Source: Chryseobacterium gleum (GTDB lineage: Bacteria > Bacteroidota > Bacteroidia > Flavobacteriales_D > Crocinitomicaceae). Taken from it: DNA of 64,000 nucleotides. Made by a program: the position numbers and the translations under genes. Positions 53,731 to 62,796 of this stretch are shown one piece after another. The notes beneath the pieces are model-generated. The model ran no database searches and was not told the DNA's origin. It worked only from the letters and a program-made list of their open reading frames with translations. The stretch covers positions 1 through 64,000 of the forward strand of contig CAMDFX010000009.1 in assembly GCA_945897805.1 (NCBI GenBank), given 5' to 3'. Position 1 is the stretch's first letter, and the number at the start of each line of letters is the position of its first letter.

Positions 53731-54848
53731 AAAGATTATTTACTCCCGGCCCTTTAAATACCAGTGAAACTGTTAAAAGGGCGATGCTAACAGATGTTGG
53801 TTCTAGAGATATCGAATTCATTGATGCTGTGAAAGAAATAAGAGCAAAACTCTTACAAATTGGTAATGTTTCTCCAACCGAATTTTCAACAGTCATCATT
53901 CAAGGCTCGGGTACTTTCGGCATTGAAAGTGTCATAAAGAGCTCTATTAAGGAAGGTGATAAACTATTAATTTTGATTAATGGTGCTTACGGTGAGCGTA
54001 TTTTAAGAATAGCAAATATTCACAATATTCCAACCGAAATTATTCGTTTCAATGAAAATGAAATAATTGATGCAGAAATTGTTAAAACTGTTTTAGAAAC
54101 AAAACAGGATATTTCACATGTTGCTGTTGTTCATTGTGAAACAACTACTGGCTTAATGAATCCGATTCAAGAAATTGGAACGTTATGCGCCCAATTTGAA
54201 AAGACATATATCGTTGATGCAATGAGTAGTTTTGGTGGTGTGACTATTGACATTAATAAATGCAAAATCGATTTTTTAGTTTCTTCCTCTAATAAATGCA
54301 TCGAGGGTGTACCAGGTTTTTCTTTTGCCATTTGTAAAATTGTAAAATTAAATGATTGCAAAGGAAAAGCAAAAACACTAACTTTAGATCTTTACGAACA
54401 ATGGTTAGGTCTGGAAACTTCTGGGCAATTTAGATTTACGCCTCCAACTTTGGCAATCATGGCTTTCAATCAAGCAATCGATGAATTAATAGAAGAAGGT
54501 GGCGTTGAAGCAAGAGAGAAAAGATACCAAAACAACCAAAAAGTTTTGTTGGCAGGAACGTCAAAACTAGGCTTGAAAGAATATTTACCTAAAGAAATTC
54601 AAGGTCACATTATCAATTCTTTTTTATATCCAGAAGATGTAAATTTCAATTTTGAACATTTTTATAATAAATTAAATGACAGAAATTGTGTCATTTATCC
54701 TGGCAAATTGAGTAAAGTAAATGCCTTTAGAATTGGCAATATTGGACAACTTTTCGAAGAAGACATGAAGTACCTAGTAAGTTGCATGTCCGAAATATTT
54801 CAAGAAGAAAACACGATTATTTCTTATGAAGTTACTTCCAAAGGTTAA
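53727..54848 (+). CDS. phnW: 2-aminoethylphosphonate-pyruvate transaminase
   Basis: A 373-residue class V (fold type I) aminotransferase. PGPLNTSETVKRAML and VGSRDIEFI open the protein, and the PLP lysine is in SSNKCIEGVPGFSFAIC (about residue 192), as in PhnW. It converts AEP plus pyruvate to phosphonoacetaldehyde plus alanine. It is last in the locus and translationally coupled to the HAD gene, giving the full phosphonatase route. A clear terminator follows. Confidence 0.95.
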   Translation: MKRLFTPGPLNTSETVKRAMLTDVGSRDIEFIDAVKEIRAKLLQIGNVSPTEFSTVIIQGSGTFGIESVIKSSIKEGDKLLILINGAYGERILRIANIHNIPTEIIRFNENEIIDAEIVKTVLETKQDISHVAVVHCETTTGLMNPIQEIGTLCAQFEKTYIVDAMSSFGGVTIDINKCKIDFLVSSSNKCIEGVPGFSFAICKIVKLNDCKGKAKTLTLDLYEQWLGLETSGQFRFTPPTLAIMAFNQAIDELIEEGGVEAREKRYQNNQKVLLAGTSKLGLKEYLPKEIQGHIINSFLYPEDVNFNFEHFYNKLNDRNCVIYPGKLSKVNAFRIGNIGQLFEEDMKYLVSCMSEIFQEENTIISYEVTSKG

Positions 54849-54892
54849 AATTTTAATTCAAGTTTATAAATAAGCGTCTTTTCAAAAGCAAG

Positions 54893-54925
54893 AAGTCAGT
54901 ACTCTAAATTGGGTGCTGACTTTTT
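54893..54925 (+). terminator. Terminator after phnW
   Basis: The stem AAGTCAGTAC / GTGCTGACTT (one G-T pair), then TTTTT, 44 bases after the phnW stop. Confidence 0.85.
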
Positions 54926-54971
54926 GATGCTTAATACATCTTATGGATTCATTTTGATAAATTTTCATCAA

Positions 54972-57596
54972 TCAAAAAATCACATGCACAAATCCATGTA
55001 ATGTAACCCATTTCTCGCCGCTCAGCGTATTGATTTTCATTTTGCACAAATAAGTATAAACGCCATCTGTCACTCTTTCACTGGTTTTTTGGTCTCTGCC
55101 ATTCCAGCCAATCATGGGATCTTTGGTTTCAAAAATGGTGTTTCCCCAACGGTTTAGAATGACGAAATCTACCGCGTCGATGAATTTGTAGGGAAGCAAA
55201 GGTTGAAAAACGTCATTGTTATCGTCATCATTTGGGGTGAAAATGTTTGGCAAATCATAAGATGGATCGCAATTTTCTATGCAAATCAAGTTGGAAGCCA
55301 GACTTTCATTTTGATTGGGTAATGAATCATACGCCGTCAGATAAAAACAACCCGCCAAATTACTCGTGTCACTGAAAATGAAACCAGTGGAATTTGAGGG
55401 AAAATCGGCAATGACCTCAAAATTTCCGTCAGTTGTTGGAGAATAATAAACGCGATAACCAACCACGTCTTCAGCACAAAAAGCTGGGTTTTGCTCCCAA
55501 AAAAGACTGTTTTGAAAGTTTTCACAATTTTGGGTCAAGTTGCCTAAATTGGGTGCACATGGCGCAGTTAAATCTGTTGGCTGCGCACAAGCAATGTTCG
55601 ACCAATTCAGCAAAGGCGAAACAATTCCGGGCAAAGAATAAGCGCCAATGCTGCGCACTTTGTAGCAATAAGTAGTTTCGTTCAACAAGTTTGAATCGAT
55701 GTAGCTTTTTTCTGAAATAATGTCGAGTAACACAAAATTCCCAGAATTGGTTGGCGATTCTTTCCAGATTTCATAGAGTGAATTTGTCCACGGTACAATC
55801 TCATTCCAAGCTAACTGCAGTTGATTGTCGTTGGGAACCAAACTCAAGAAAATCGTCGTCGCCGTTGGACTGAATCCCAATTCTTGTCCGTTGTCGATCA
55901 ATGAAACTTTGTATTGAAAAGCATTGGTGGAAGTGGGCAAATTTTGGTTGATGAAAAATGTATCGCATTGCGTCAATGTATTTTGCGGACCAGTGGTGAA
56001 AACGGGCACAAAAGTAAGTGAATTTGAAGTTGATTGATATAAGCGGTATTGATACGGCCCGGCATAAATGTTTAAATCCAATTCTTTCGGATGCGTCCAA
56101 CGAACCGTGTCAACGCCTAAAGTTGGATCTGTGAAGCCAATTGTTGCATGCGTAAGTACAGGAATCTGAAAATTCATTTCACCACAAACTTGATTGGAAA
56201 TGCAACTTTCAGCGCCATTTTGAAAAACTGCGGTGACCAAATAGCAATATTGATTTCCGACAACCAAATTGCTTGAATCTGTGAAAGTTGTCGTTTGTTT
56301 TCCGTCAATTTCCGCCAAAAGTGTGTAGCCAATGCTCAACGGGAAATTGGGCGTACAACAGTTTTCAGGATTTAAAGCGGTGCTATCGTTGCTTTTATAC
56401 AATTTATAACCAACTACTTGCGGACAATCTGCCGCGTCCCAATTAAGTTCAAATGCGTTCAATGATTCTGTCAAAGTTAAATTTTGAACGGGCGGCGCAT
56501 TTACCGTGATGTTGAATGTTTCCAAGGCTTTCAAAATCACGTTTGGACCAGCGTCTGTGGCTTCCAAGGTAAAAATGTAGCTGTTGTTGCGCACCGCTTC
56601 ACAGCCCGGTTGCCAGTGAAAATCGCCTGTAATTGGATTTCCGTTGGGCGAAGTATTGAATGTGGCGGCATTATTTTCCAAGAAAAAACCTTCGCCGAAA
56701 TATTCCCAATGCAATACAGGGTTGTCTTGCACGGTTGCTTGGTCGTCTTGCGCAAACGCTTGAAAATCTATATTTTCGTTGGCAAATACACAAGTATCAT
56801 TGATGGCAGAAACCATCGGTGCATTGTTCAAACAAACGCCTTTTACGGTCACTTGCATGTCGCGAATCACAAATCCGATGCGAATTCCACGGCGGTATTC
56901 CGTGACGACAACCGCTAAATTGTATTCGCCAGAAATTGTTGGTGCGTTCCAAAAAAGTGTTCCTGTCAGCGGATCAAGCGTGAGCAAACCGCCGCCCACT
57001 TCTTGCGGATATTGATAGACGTCAGGCATCGACATATCAAAACAATCTTCGCCTTTGCAGGGAATCAGCTGGTAAGACAAACTGTCGCCGTCAGGATCAT
57101 AAGCGCCAAAATTGTAAATCCACGGTTGGCCAGTGCACGTTTCCTCCGGACAAGGACAATCAACCAATTGCAAACTGTTGTTTGGCGTTCCCAAAAAGGG
57201 AGAAATGATGAGCAAAGTTTGAATGCAAAAGATTTTATCGACTGAATTGGCGATATTCAGCACATTGGCGTTGCGGTTTGGATCTTCGCACTGAATCAAA
57301 AATGTACCCGGACCGGTGTAGGTGTGCGTTCCAACGTAATAATTTTGTTTGGTGTCGGTGGCCGGGAAATCGTAAAAAAGGACCCTTGGAATGGTGTCAA
57401 TCACGCCATCGCCATATTGAATTTCCAAGTCATCGCGGTTGGCTTCGCTGGTTAATTTGGTACAAGTGGTGATGGTAAATTCGTAGGTGTTGCCATACAA
57501 ATGTCTGTAAGTTATTTCTCCCGAGCGGTTATGGGTAGCATGTGCCTGCAAAGCAATGCAAATTAGCATGAAGGAGAAAATTCTTTTTAGCAACAT
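54972..57596 (-). CDS. T9SS type B (CHU_C) secreted protein
   Basis: An 874-residue secreted protein. Signal peptide (IFSFMLICIALQAHA), a long stretch of Ig/FN3/PKD-like beta domains with many Cys pairs, and a C-terminal gliding-motility-associated domain (PNIFTPNDDDNNDVFQP; VVILNRWGNTIFE-like). It is 41% rich in small polar residues by eye, as is usual for adhesins. CHU_C domains send proteins through T9SS without cleavage in a type A manner. Role likely surface adhesion. It is convergent with phnW and of higher GC than the phosphonate locus. Confidence 0.85.
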   Translation of the reverse strand: MLLKRIFSFMLICIALQAHATHNRSGEITYRHLYGNTYEFTITTCTKLTSEANRDDLEIQYGDGVIDTIPRVLFYDFPATDTKQNYYVGTHTYTGPGTFLIQCEDPNRNANVLNIANSVDKIFCIQTLLIISPFLGTPNNSLQLVDCPCPEETCTGQPWIYNFGAYDPDGDSLSYQLIPCKGEDCFDMSMPDVYQYPQEVGGGLLTLDPLTGTLFWNAPTISGEYNLAVVVTEYRRGIRIGFVIRDMQVTVKGVCLNNAPMVSAINDTCVFANENIDFQAFAQDDQATVQDNPVLHWEYFGEGFFLENNAATFNTSPNGNPITGDFHWQPGCEAVRNNSYIFTLEATDAGPNVILKALETFNITVNAPPVQNLTLTESLNAFELNWDAADCPQVVGYKLYKSNDSTALNPENCCTPNFPLSIGYTLLAEIDGKQTTTFTDSSNLVVGNQYCYLVTAVFQNGAESCISNQVCGEMNFQIPVLTHATIGFTDPTLGVDTVRWTHPKELDLNIYAGPYQYRLYQSTSNSLTFVPVFTTGPQNTLTQCDTFFINQNLPTSTNAFQYKVSLIDNGQELGFSPTATTIFLSLVPNDNQLQLAWNEIVPWTNSLYEIWKESPTNSGNFVLLDIISEKSYIDSNLLNETTYCYKVRSIGAYSLPGIVSPLLNWSNIACAQPTDLTAPCAPNLGNLTQNCENFQNSLFWEQNPAFCAEDVVGYRVYYSPTTDGNFEVIADFPSNSTGFIFSDTSNLAGCFYLTAYDSLPNQNESLASNLICIENCDPSYDLPNIFTPNDDDNNDVFQPLLPYKFIDAVDFVILNRWGNTIFETKDPMIGWNGRDQKTSERVTDGVYTYLCKMKINTLSGEKWVTLHGFVHVIF

Positions 57597-57819
57597 ATTG
57601 GAATAAAGGTACGCAAAAGTAAAGAAAAAGAAAAAACTTCAACTAATGATTAAAGTGTTGGAATTATTTTATCTCGGTAAACCAACTATAAACCTTTACC
57701 ATTTTAGAGGTTTGCCCCACGCATTGCTCATTTTTTTGTGTTTTAATTTGAATTTTTTTTGAAAAACACCTTTCAATCTGCACTTTATTCTTATCTTCAT
57801 TAGCAAATTAACAAAAATA

Positions 57820-60114
57820 ATGTCACAAACATCAGATCCTGCGGAATTTACAACTCGTTTTATCAACCAAACTCAACGTTCCGTTTTTCTAACTGGTAAA
57901 GCCGGAACAGGAAAAACAACTTTATTACACAAAATAATTGCTTCTACGCACAAACAAGCGGTCATTGTTGCACCTACTGGAATCGCAGCGCTCAATGCAG
58001 GCGGTGTAACCATTCATTCCATGTTTCAATTGCCTTTTGCTGGATTTATTCCAGAATTTGGATCGGCACCTAATTTTTCAGATCGGGCCAAATTGGAGAC
58101 GAAAGACACGTTGATGCGCCATTTCAATATGAATAAACAACGCAAAAATGTATTGCTCGGCATGGAACTTCTGATCATCGACGAAGTGAGCATGTTGCGC
58201 GCAGATTTGTTGGATGCGATTGATTGGACATTAAGAAATGTAAGAAAAAACAATGCGCCATTTGGTGGAGTACAAGTTTTATATATAGGAGATTTATTGC
58301 AATTGCCCCCAGTGGTTAAAAACGAGGAATGGGCAGAATTGCGCAAATATTATCCTGGAATTTTCTTTTTTCATTCGCGGGTGATACAAGAAAATCCGCC
58401 CTTGTATATCGAACTGACGAAAATATACAGGCAATCGGATGAAAAATTTATTCACATTCTGAATAACCTGAGAAACAATTCGATAACAGCGCAAGATGTG
58501 GAGAATTTGAATGAATTTGTACATCCAGATTTTGATTTGAAAAACAATGAAGGATACATCACTCTGACCACCCACAATTCCAAAGCGGATGAAATGAACG
58601 CCAAATCTTTGGCGGAATTGAAGGGTAAAAGTTTCAAATACGAAGCCACAATCACTGGTGATTTTCCTCCACACATGCATCCTTTGGAGGAAACCTTGGA
58701 ATTAAAAAAGGGCGCTCAAGTGATGTTTATCAAAAATGACACTTCGGCTGAAAAAAATTATTTCAACGGAAAAATGGGTGTAATAAAATCACTTTCTGAT
58801 GGTGAAATTTTGGTTTATTTTCCCGAAGAAAATAAAACGATAGAGGTAGAAACGCACGAATGGCAAAATATTCGCTATTCGTTGAATGAAAACACCAAGG
58901 AAATCAATGAAGATGTTTTAGGTTCGTTTGTTCATTTTCCGCTGAAATTGGCATGGGCGATAACCGTGCATAAAAGCCAAGGTTTGACATTCGACAAAGC
59001 AGTATTGGATGTTTCACAAGTTTTCGCTCCCGGACAAGCTTACGTCGCACTTTCAAGATTGCGCTCCCTCGACGGCTTGGTTTTACTTTCGCCCATGCGT
59101 ATGAATGGATTGAGTAACGACCAACATGTGATGCAATTTGCCAACAACAAAGCAGATGAAAAACAATTGGAAAATAGCCTTGAAATAGAAACTAAAAATT
59201 TCTTGTTAAATACCTTAAAAGCTGCTTTTGAATGGCGCGAATTGAACGATGCTTGGCGAATTCATGAAGCTTCTTACGCCGGTTCAGGTTCGAAAACTGA
59301 AAAATTCAAACACAAAGTTTGGGCGCATCGGCAAGCTTCTAGTATGAATGATTTGATTGATCCTTCTCAGAAATTCATGAATCAATTAGACAATATTTTC
59401 AGAAAAGAACCTTTTGAAATTGAATTTATTTCTGAAAGGTTTCAAGCTGCTTTTGACTATTTCTACAAAACATTAGATGGTTTAGTTTACAGCACTTTAA
59501 AGAAAATTGAAGAAATCAAAAAGTTGAAGCAAATCAAAGCCTATGTAGAGGAATTAGAAGAGATTGACGTTAAACAAATCTCGGTTGTCCTCAACTTAAA
59601 ACGCGCTAAAATTTTGTTAGAAAACGTTTTAAACGGAAAAGAAATTAACAAAGAGACCGTTTTCAATTCAGAAATATTGAATTATAAAATCGCTAAAATT
59701 GCTTTAATCAAGCAAGAATCTCGACAAAATCCTTCCTTGATGGACATTGACCAGAGCTTTGAGGAAACGGAAATCATCGATGTCAAAGTGGCAAACAAAA
59801 CGAAAACAAAAGAGAAGAAAGAGAAAAAATCGAGTGTTGATTTGACTTATGAAATGATTCAAGCAAACAAAACCGTTGCACAAATTGCCGCGCTGAGAAT
59901 GCTTTCTGAATCAACGGTTTTAGGTCATTTGGCAAACCTTATCAAACAAGAATTGCTAGAAATAGAACAAGTTTTATCGCCAGAAAGATTGGCGGCTTTG
60001 CAAACTGCTTTTGATGGTTATACAGAAGAATCACTTTCGCCATTAAAAGAAAAATACGGAGACGAATTTTCTTGGGACGAATTGAAGTTGTATCGCGCAA
60101 GTTTGTTGAAGTGA
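57820..60114 (+). CDS. Pif1/RecD-like helicase with C-terminal HTH_40 domain
   Basis: A 764-residue SF1B helicase. Motif I TGKAGTGKTTLLHK, motif Ia IVAPTGIAALNAGG, motif II LIIDEVSM, and motifs V-VI AWAITVHKSQGLTFD and AYVALSRLRSLDGL are present. The C-terminal half is helical and ends with a helix_turn_helix_40 domain (about 690-764: TYEMIQANKTVAQIAALRML, STVLGHLANLIK), as in Bacteroidota helicases of this type. It likely unwinds DNA at forks or during repair. Followed closely by era. Confidence 0.92.
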   Translation: MSQTSDPAEFTTRFINQTQRSVFLTGKAGTGKTTLLHKIIASTHKQAVIVAPTGIAALNAGGVTIHSMFQLPFAGFIPEFGSAPNFSDRAKLETKDTLMRHFNMNKQRKNVLLGMELLIIDEVSMLRADLLDAIDWTLRNVRKNNAPFGGVQVLYIGDLLQLPPVVKNEEWAELRKYYPGIFFFHSRVIQENPPLYIELTKIYRQSDEKFIHILNNLRNNSITAQDVENLNEFVHPDFDLKNNEGYITLTTHNSKADEMNAKSLAELKGKSFKYEATITGDFPPHMHPLEETLELKKGAQVMFIKNDTSAEKNYFNGKMGVIKSLSDGEILVYFPEENKTIEVETHEWQNIRYSLNENTKEINEDVLGSFVHFPLKLAWAITVHKSQGLTFDKAVLDVSQVFAPGQAYVALSRLRSLDGLVLLSPMRMNGLSNDQHVMQFANNKADEKQLENSLEIETKNFLLNTLKAAFEWRELNDAWRIHEASYAGSGSKTEKFKHKVWAHRQASSMNDLIDPSQKFMNQLDNIFRKEPFEIEFISERFQAAFDYFYKTLDGLVYSTLKKIEEIKKLKQIKAYVEELEEIDVKQISVVLNLKRAKILLENVLNGKEINKETVFNSEILNYKIAKIALIKQESRQNPSLMDIDQSFEETEIIDVKVANKTKTKEKKEKKSSVDLTYEMIQANKTVAQIAALRMLSESTVLGHLANLIKQELLEIEQVLSPERLAALQTAFDGYTEESLSPLKEKYGDEFSWDELKLYRASLLK

Positions 60115-60188
60115 AATTTTCTACCTGGACTAAAATAGGATAAGAAACAGATTATTCGTTCCTTTGTAGTTCAATTTAGAATACAAGA

Positions 60189-61067
60189 ATGTCACATAAA
60201 GCAGGATTTGTCAATATCGTTGGCAGCCCAAACGTTGGTAAGTCGACGTTAATGAACCAATTGGTAGGAGAAAAACTATCGATTGTAACATCCAAAGCAC
60301 AGACTACTAGACACAGAATTCACGGAATCGTTAACGAAGAAGATTATCAGATAGTTTTTTCTGATACGCCAGGCGTGGTGAATGCTGCATATAAATTGCA
60401 CGAAGCAATGATGAGTTATGTTGAAAGTTCTTTCAAAGATGCAGACATTTTACTTTTCATCACAGATATTTACGAAAGCGAAATGAATCACGCAGCTACT
60501 TTGGTGCGCATTCAAAAATTGAATATTCCCGTTTTGGTGATTATCAATAAAGTGGATTTGGTTGCAGATCAATCGCAAGTGACAGCGAGAATGAATTTTT
60601 GGCAAGAAAAACTTCCCAAAGCGGAAATTATTCCTGTATCAGCTTTGCACGGTTTTAATAAAGAATGGGTTTGGGACAGGTTGTTGGAATTGCTACCTGA
60701 ATCGCCTCCATACTTTGACAAGGAAGAATTATCAGACAGACCAGTTCGTTTTTTCGTCTCTGAAATGGTTCGCGAGAAAATTTTCTTGTTTTGCGACAAA
60801 GAAGTTCCTTATTCTTGTCAAGTAGAAGTAGATACCTATTTGGACGAAGAAAAAATCATCAAAATTCGCGCAGTTATTGTTGTGGAGAGAGATTCTCAAA
60901 AAGGAATTATCATCGGAAAAGGTGGTGCCATGCTGAAGAAAATCGGGCGTGAAGCACGAAAAGACATTGAAAATTTTGTCGGTAAACAAGTGTTTCTAGA
61001 AACTTTCGTCAAAGTAGACAAAGATTGGAGAGCTTCGGAAGTGAAATTGAAGAAATATGGATATTAA
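60189..61067 (+). CDS. era: GTPase Era
   Basis: 292 residues. G1 [12 protein letters not shown]2 T of QTTRH, G3 DTPG, G4 NKVD and the KH domain (IIGKGGAMLKKIGREARKDIE) are all visible. Era binds 16S rRNA during 30S maturation. The gene sits 74 bases downstream of the helicase; a heptamer repeat tract separates it from der. Confidence 0.97.
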   Translation: MSHKAGFVNIVGSPNVGKSTLMNQLVGEKLSIVTSKAQTTRHRIHGIVNEEDYQIVFSDTPGVVNAAYKLHEAMMSYVESSFKDADILLFITDIYESEMNHAATLVRIQKLNIPVLVIINKVDLVADQSQVTARMNFWQEKLPKAEIIPVSALHGFNKEWVWDRLLELLPESPPYFDKEELSDRPVRFFVSEMVREKIFLFCDKEVPYSCQVEVDTYLDEEKIIKIRAVIVVERDSQKGIIIGKGGAMLKKIGREARKDIENFVGKQVFLETFVKVDKDWRASEVKLKKYGY

Positions 61068-61074
61068 GGAAGGT

Positions 61075-61206
61075 ATTAGACTTTAGATATTAGACTTTAG
61101 ACATTAGATAATAGACTTTAGACTACAGATATGAGAATTTAGAAGATAGATTTTAACTGAAAATTAAAATCAGTCTAATGTCTTCGGTCTAATGTCTTTG
61201 TTCTTT
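61075..61206 (+). repeat. ATTAGAC heptamer tract between era and der
   Basis: Two exact ATTAGAC copies (61075, 61089) with TTTAGAC variants on the plus strand just after era, followed by two exact inverse copies GTCTAAT (61173, 61187) just before der. The two blocks could pair as a long imperfect hairpin. Confidence 0.75.
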
Positions 61207-61225
61207 AGTCTTTAAAAAAGAAATT

Positions 61226-62533
61226 ATGAGCAATATTATAGCCATTGTAGGGCGTCCAAATGTGGGGAAATCGACCTTGTTTAATCGATTGACAGAATCG
61301 ACAAATGCGATTGTAAAGGAAATTAGTGGTGTGACGCGTGACCGAATTTATGGTCGTGGGGAATGGAACGGAATGCCTTTTTCGGTGATCGATACTGGCG
61401 GTTATGTGCATGGGTCGGAAGATATTTTTGAGGGCGAAATTCGCAAACAAGTGAAATTGGCTATCGAAGAAGCGAGTGTCATCGTCTTTATGGTGGATGT
61501 AACTACTGGAATCGTTGATTTAGATGAAACGGTTGCTGCGATGTTGAGAAAATCTAAAAAGAAAGTTTTCATCGTTGCTAATAAAGTGGACAATACACAA
61601 CGTTACGGTTTATCGGCTGAATTTTATCAATTTGGTTTGGGTGATGTGTATGACATGTCGGCCACAAATGGTTCAGGAACAGGAGAATTATTAGATGATA
61701 TCATCAATGCCTTTGATCCAAATGCGCAATTTGAAGAAGTTTCAGATTTACCGAGAATTGCGGTCGTTGGTAAACCAAACGTTGGAAAATCTTCTTTGAT
61801 AAATGCTTTCACAGGACAAGAAAGAAATATTGTGACTGACATTTCAGGAACAACGAGAGATGCGATAAACACCCGTTTCAAGGCTTTTGGATTTGACTTT
61901 ATGTTGATCGACACTGCTGGAATTCGCAAGAAAGCGAAAGTTACCGAAGACATTGAATATTATTCAACTTTGCGTTCAGTGCGCACAATTGAAAATGCAG
62001 ATGTTTGTATCTTTATGATTGACGCCACAGAAGGAATTCAAAAGCAAGATTTACACATTTATTACATGATTGAAAAAAATCACAAAGGCGTGGTTGTTTT
62101 GGTCAATAAATGGGATTTGGTGGAAAAAGACCACACCACCATGTTGCAATACGAAGAAAAATTGAGAGAAGAATTGGCGCCTTTTAACGATGTTCCAATT
62201 ATTTTTACATCAACTTTGACCAAACAACGGATTCACAAAGCGCTAGAAACAGCGATGGAAGTGTACGAAAATCGCATCAAAAAAGTGCCAACTTCAGAAT
62301 TGAATGATTTGTTGTTGCCAATCATCGGTGCCACTCCGCCACCGTCTTTGAAAGGAAAGTATATCAAGATTAAATATATTACGCAATTGCCAACCCACGC
62401 GCCAGCATTTGCGTTTTTCTGTAATTTACCGCAATATATACCAGATAGTTACAAAAGATTTTTGGAGAATAAATTGCGTGCGAATTTCAATTTTACAGGT
62501 ATTCCAATTCGTATTTTCTTTAGGAAGAAATAA
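61226..62533 (+). CDS. der: GTPase Der (EngA)
   Basis: 435 residues with two tandem G domains: [15 protein letters not shown] with DTGG and NKVDN, then [15 protein letters not shown] with DTAG and NKWD; it closes with a KH-like domain ([10 protein letters not shown]). It is essential for 50S assembly. The start lies after the heptamer repeat tract. Confidence 0.97.
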   Translation: MSNIIAIVGRPNVGKSTLFNRLTESTNAIVKEISGVTRDRIYGRGEWNGMPFSVIDTGGYVHGSEDIFEGEIRKQVKLAIEEASVIVFMVDVTTGIVDLDETVAAMLRKSKKKVFIVANKVDNTQRYGLSAEFYQFGLGDVYDMSATNGSGTGELLDDIINAFDPNAQFEEVSDLPRIAVVGKPNVGKSSLINAFTGQERNIVTDISGTTRDAINTRFKAFGFDFMLIDTAGIRKKAKVTEDIEYYSTLRSVRTIENADVCIFMIDATEGIQKQDLHIYYMIEKNHKGVVVLVNKWDLVEKDHTTMLQYEEKLREELAPFNDVPIIFTSTLTKQRIHKALETAMEVYENRIKKVPTSELNDLLLPIIGATPPPSLKGKYIKIKYITQLPTHAPAFAFFCNLPQYIPDSYKRFLENKLRANFNFTGIPIRIFFRKK

Positions 62534-62553
62534 CTTAGATTTTCAAATACGAA

Positions 62554-62587
62554 AAAGCCACTAATCTGTAAAAGATTGAGTGGCTTT
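62554..62587 (+). terminator. Terminator after der
   Basis: AAAGCCACT-AATCT pairs with AGATT-AGTGGCTTT around a short loop, 21 bases after the der stop; the same GCCACT stem occurs after the tryptophan dioxygenase gene. Confidence 0.75.
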
Positions 62588-62638
62588 GTGATTGACTACG
62601 TCTGGGCTTCGCGCGCACTTCGCGGCTACCTTCGGTGG

Positions 62639-62712
62639 CTATTTTACTTTGGTAAACTCACTACAATTACTTTAAGGGACTGACTAAAATTTTACGTTAA
62701 ACAGCAAAATTG
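62639..62712 (+). repeat. Dispersed intergenic repeat, copy 2
   Basis: Aligns with the reverse complement of 30688-30757. A preceding TACCTTCGGTG block also occurs at 30605 in the same orientation. The tail 62731-62773 is the inverse of 32441-32485. It fills the 263-base gap between der and the aspartate-semialdehyde dehydrogenase gene. Confidence 0.7.
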
Positions 62713-62796
62713 TCTTTACATTCTTGATTATTCAGCCTTGATTTTGGGTTCGTTTTTATAAAGCAAAAGGAATGAAAATGAAAATTAGACAAAAAC

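Noticed and set aside
56484-56918. Plus-strand frame opposite the CHU_C gene
   Set aside because: It is a shadow of the minus-strand gene, with no start context or domain, and codon use like antisense sequence.
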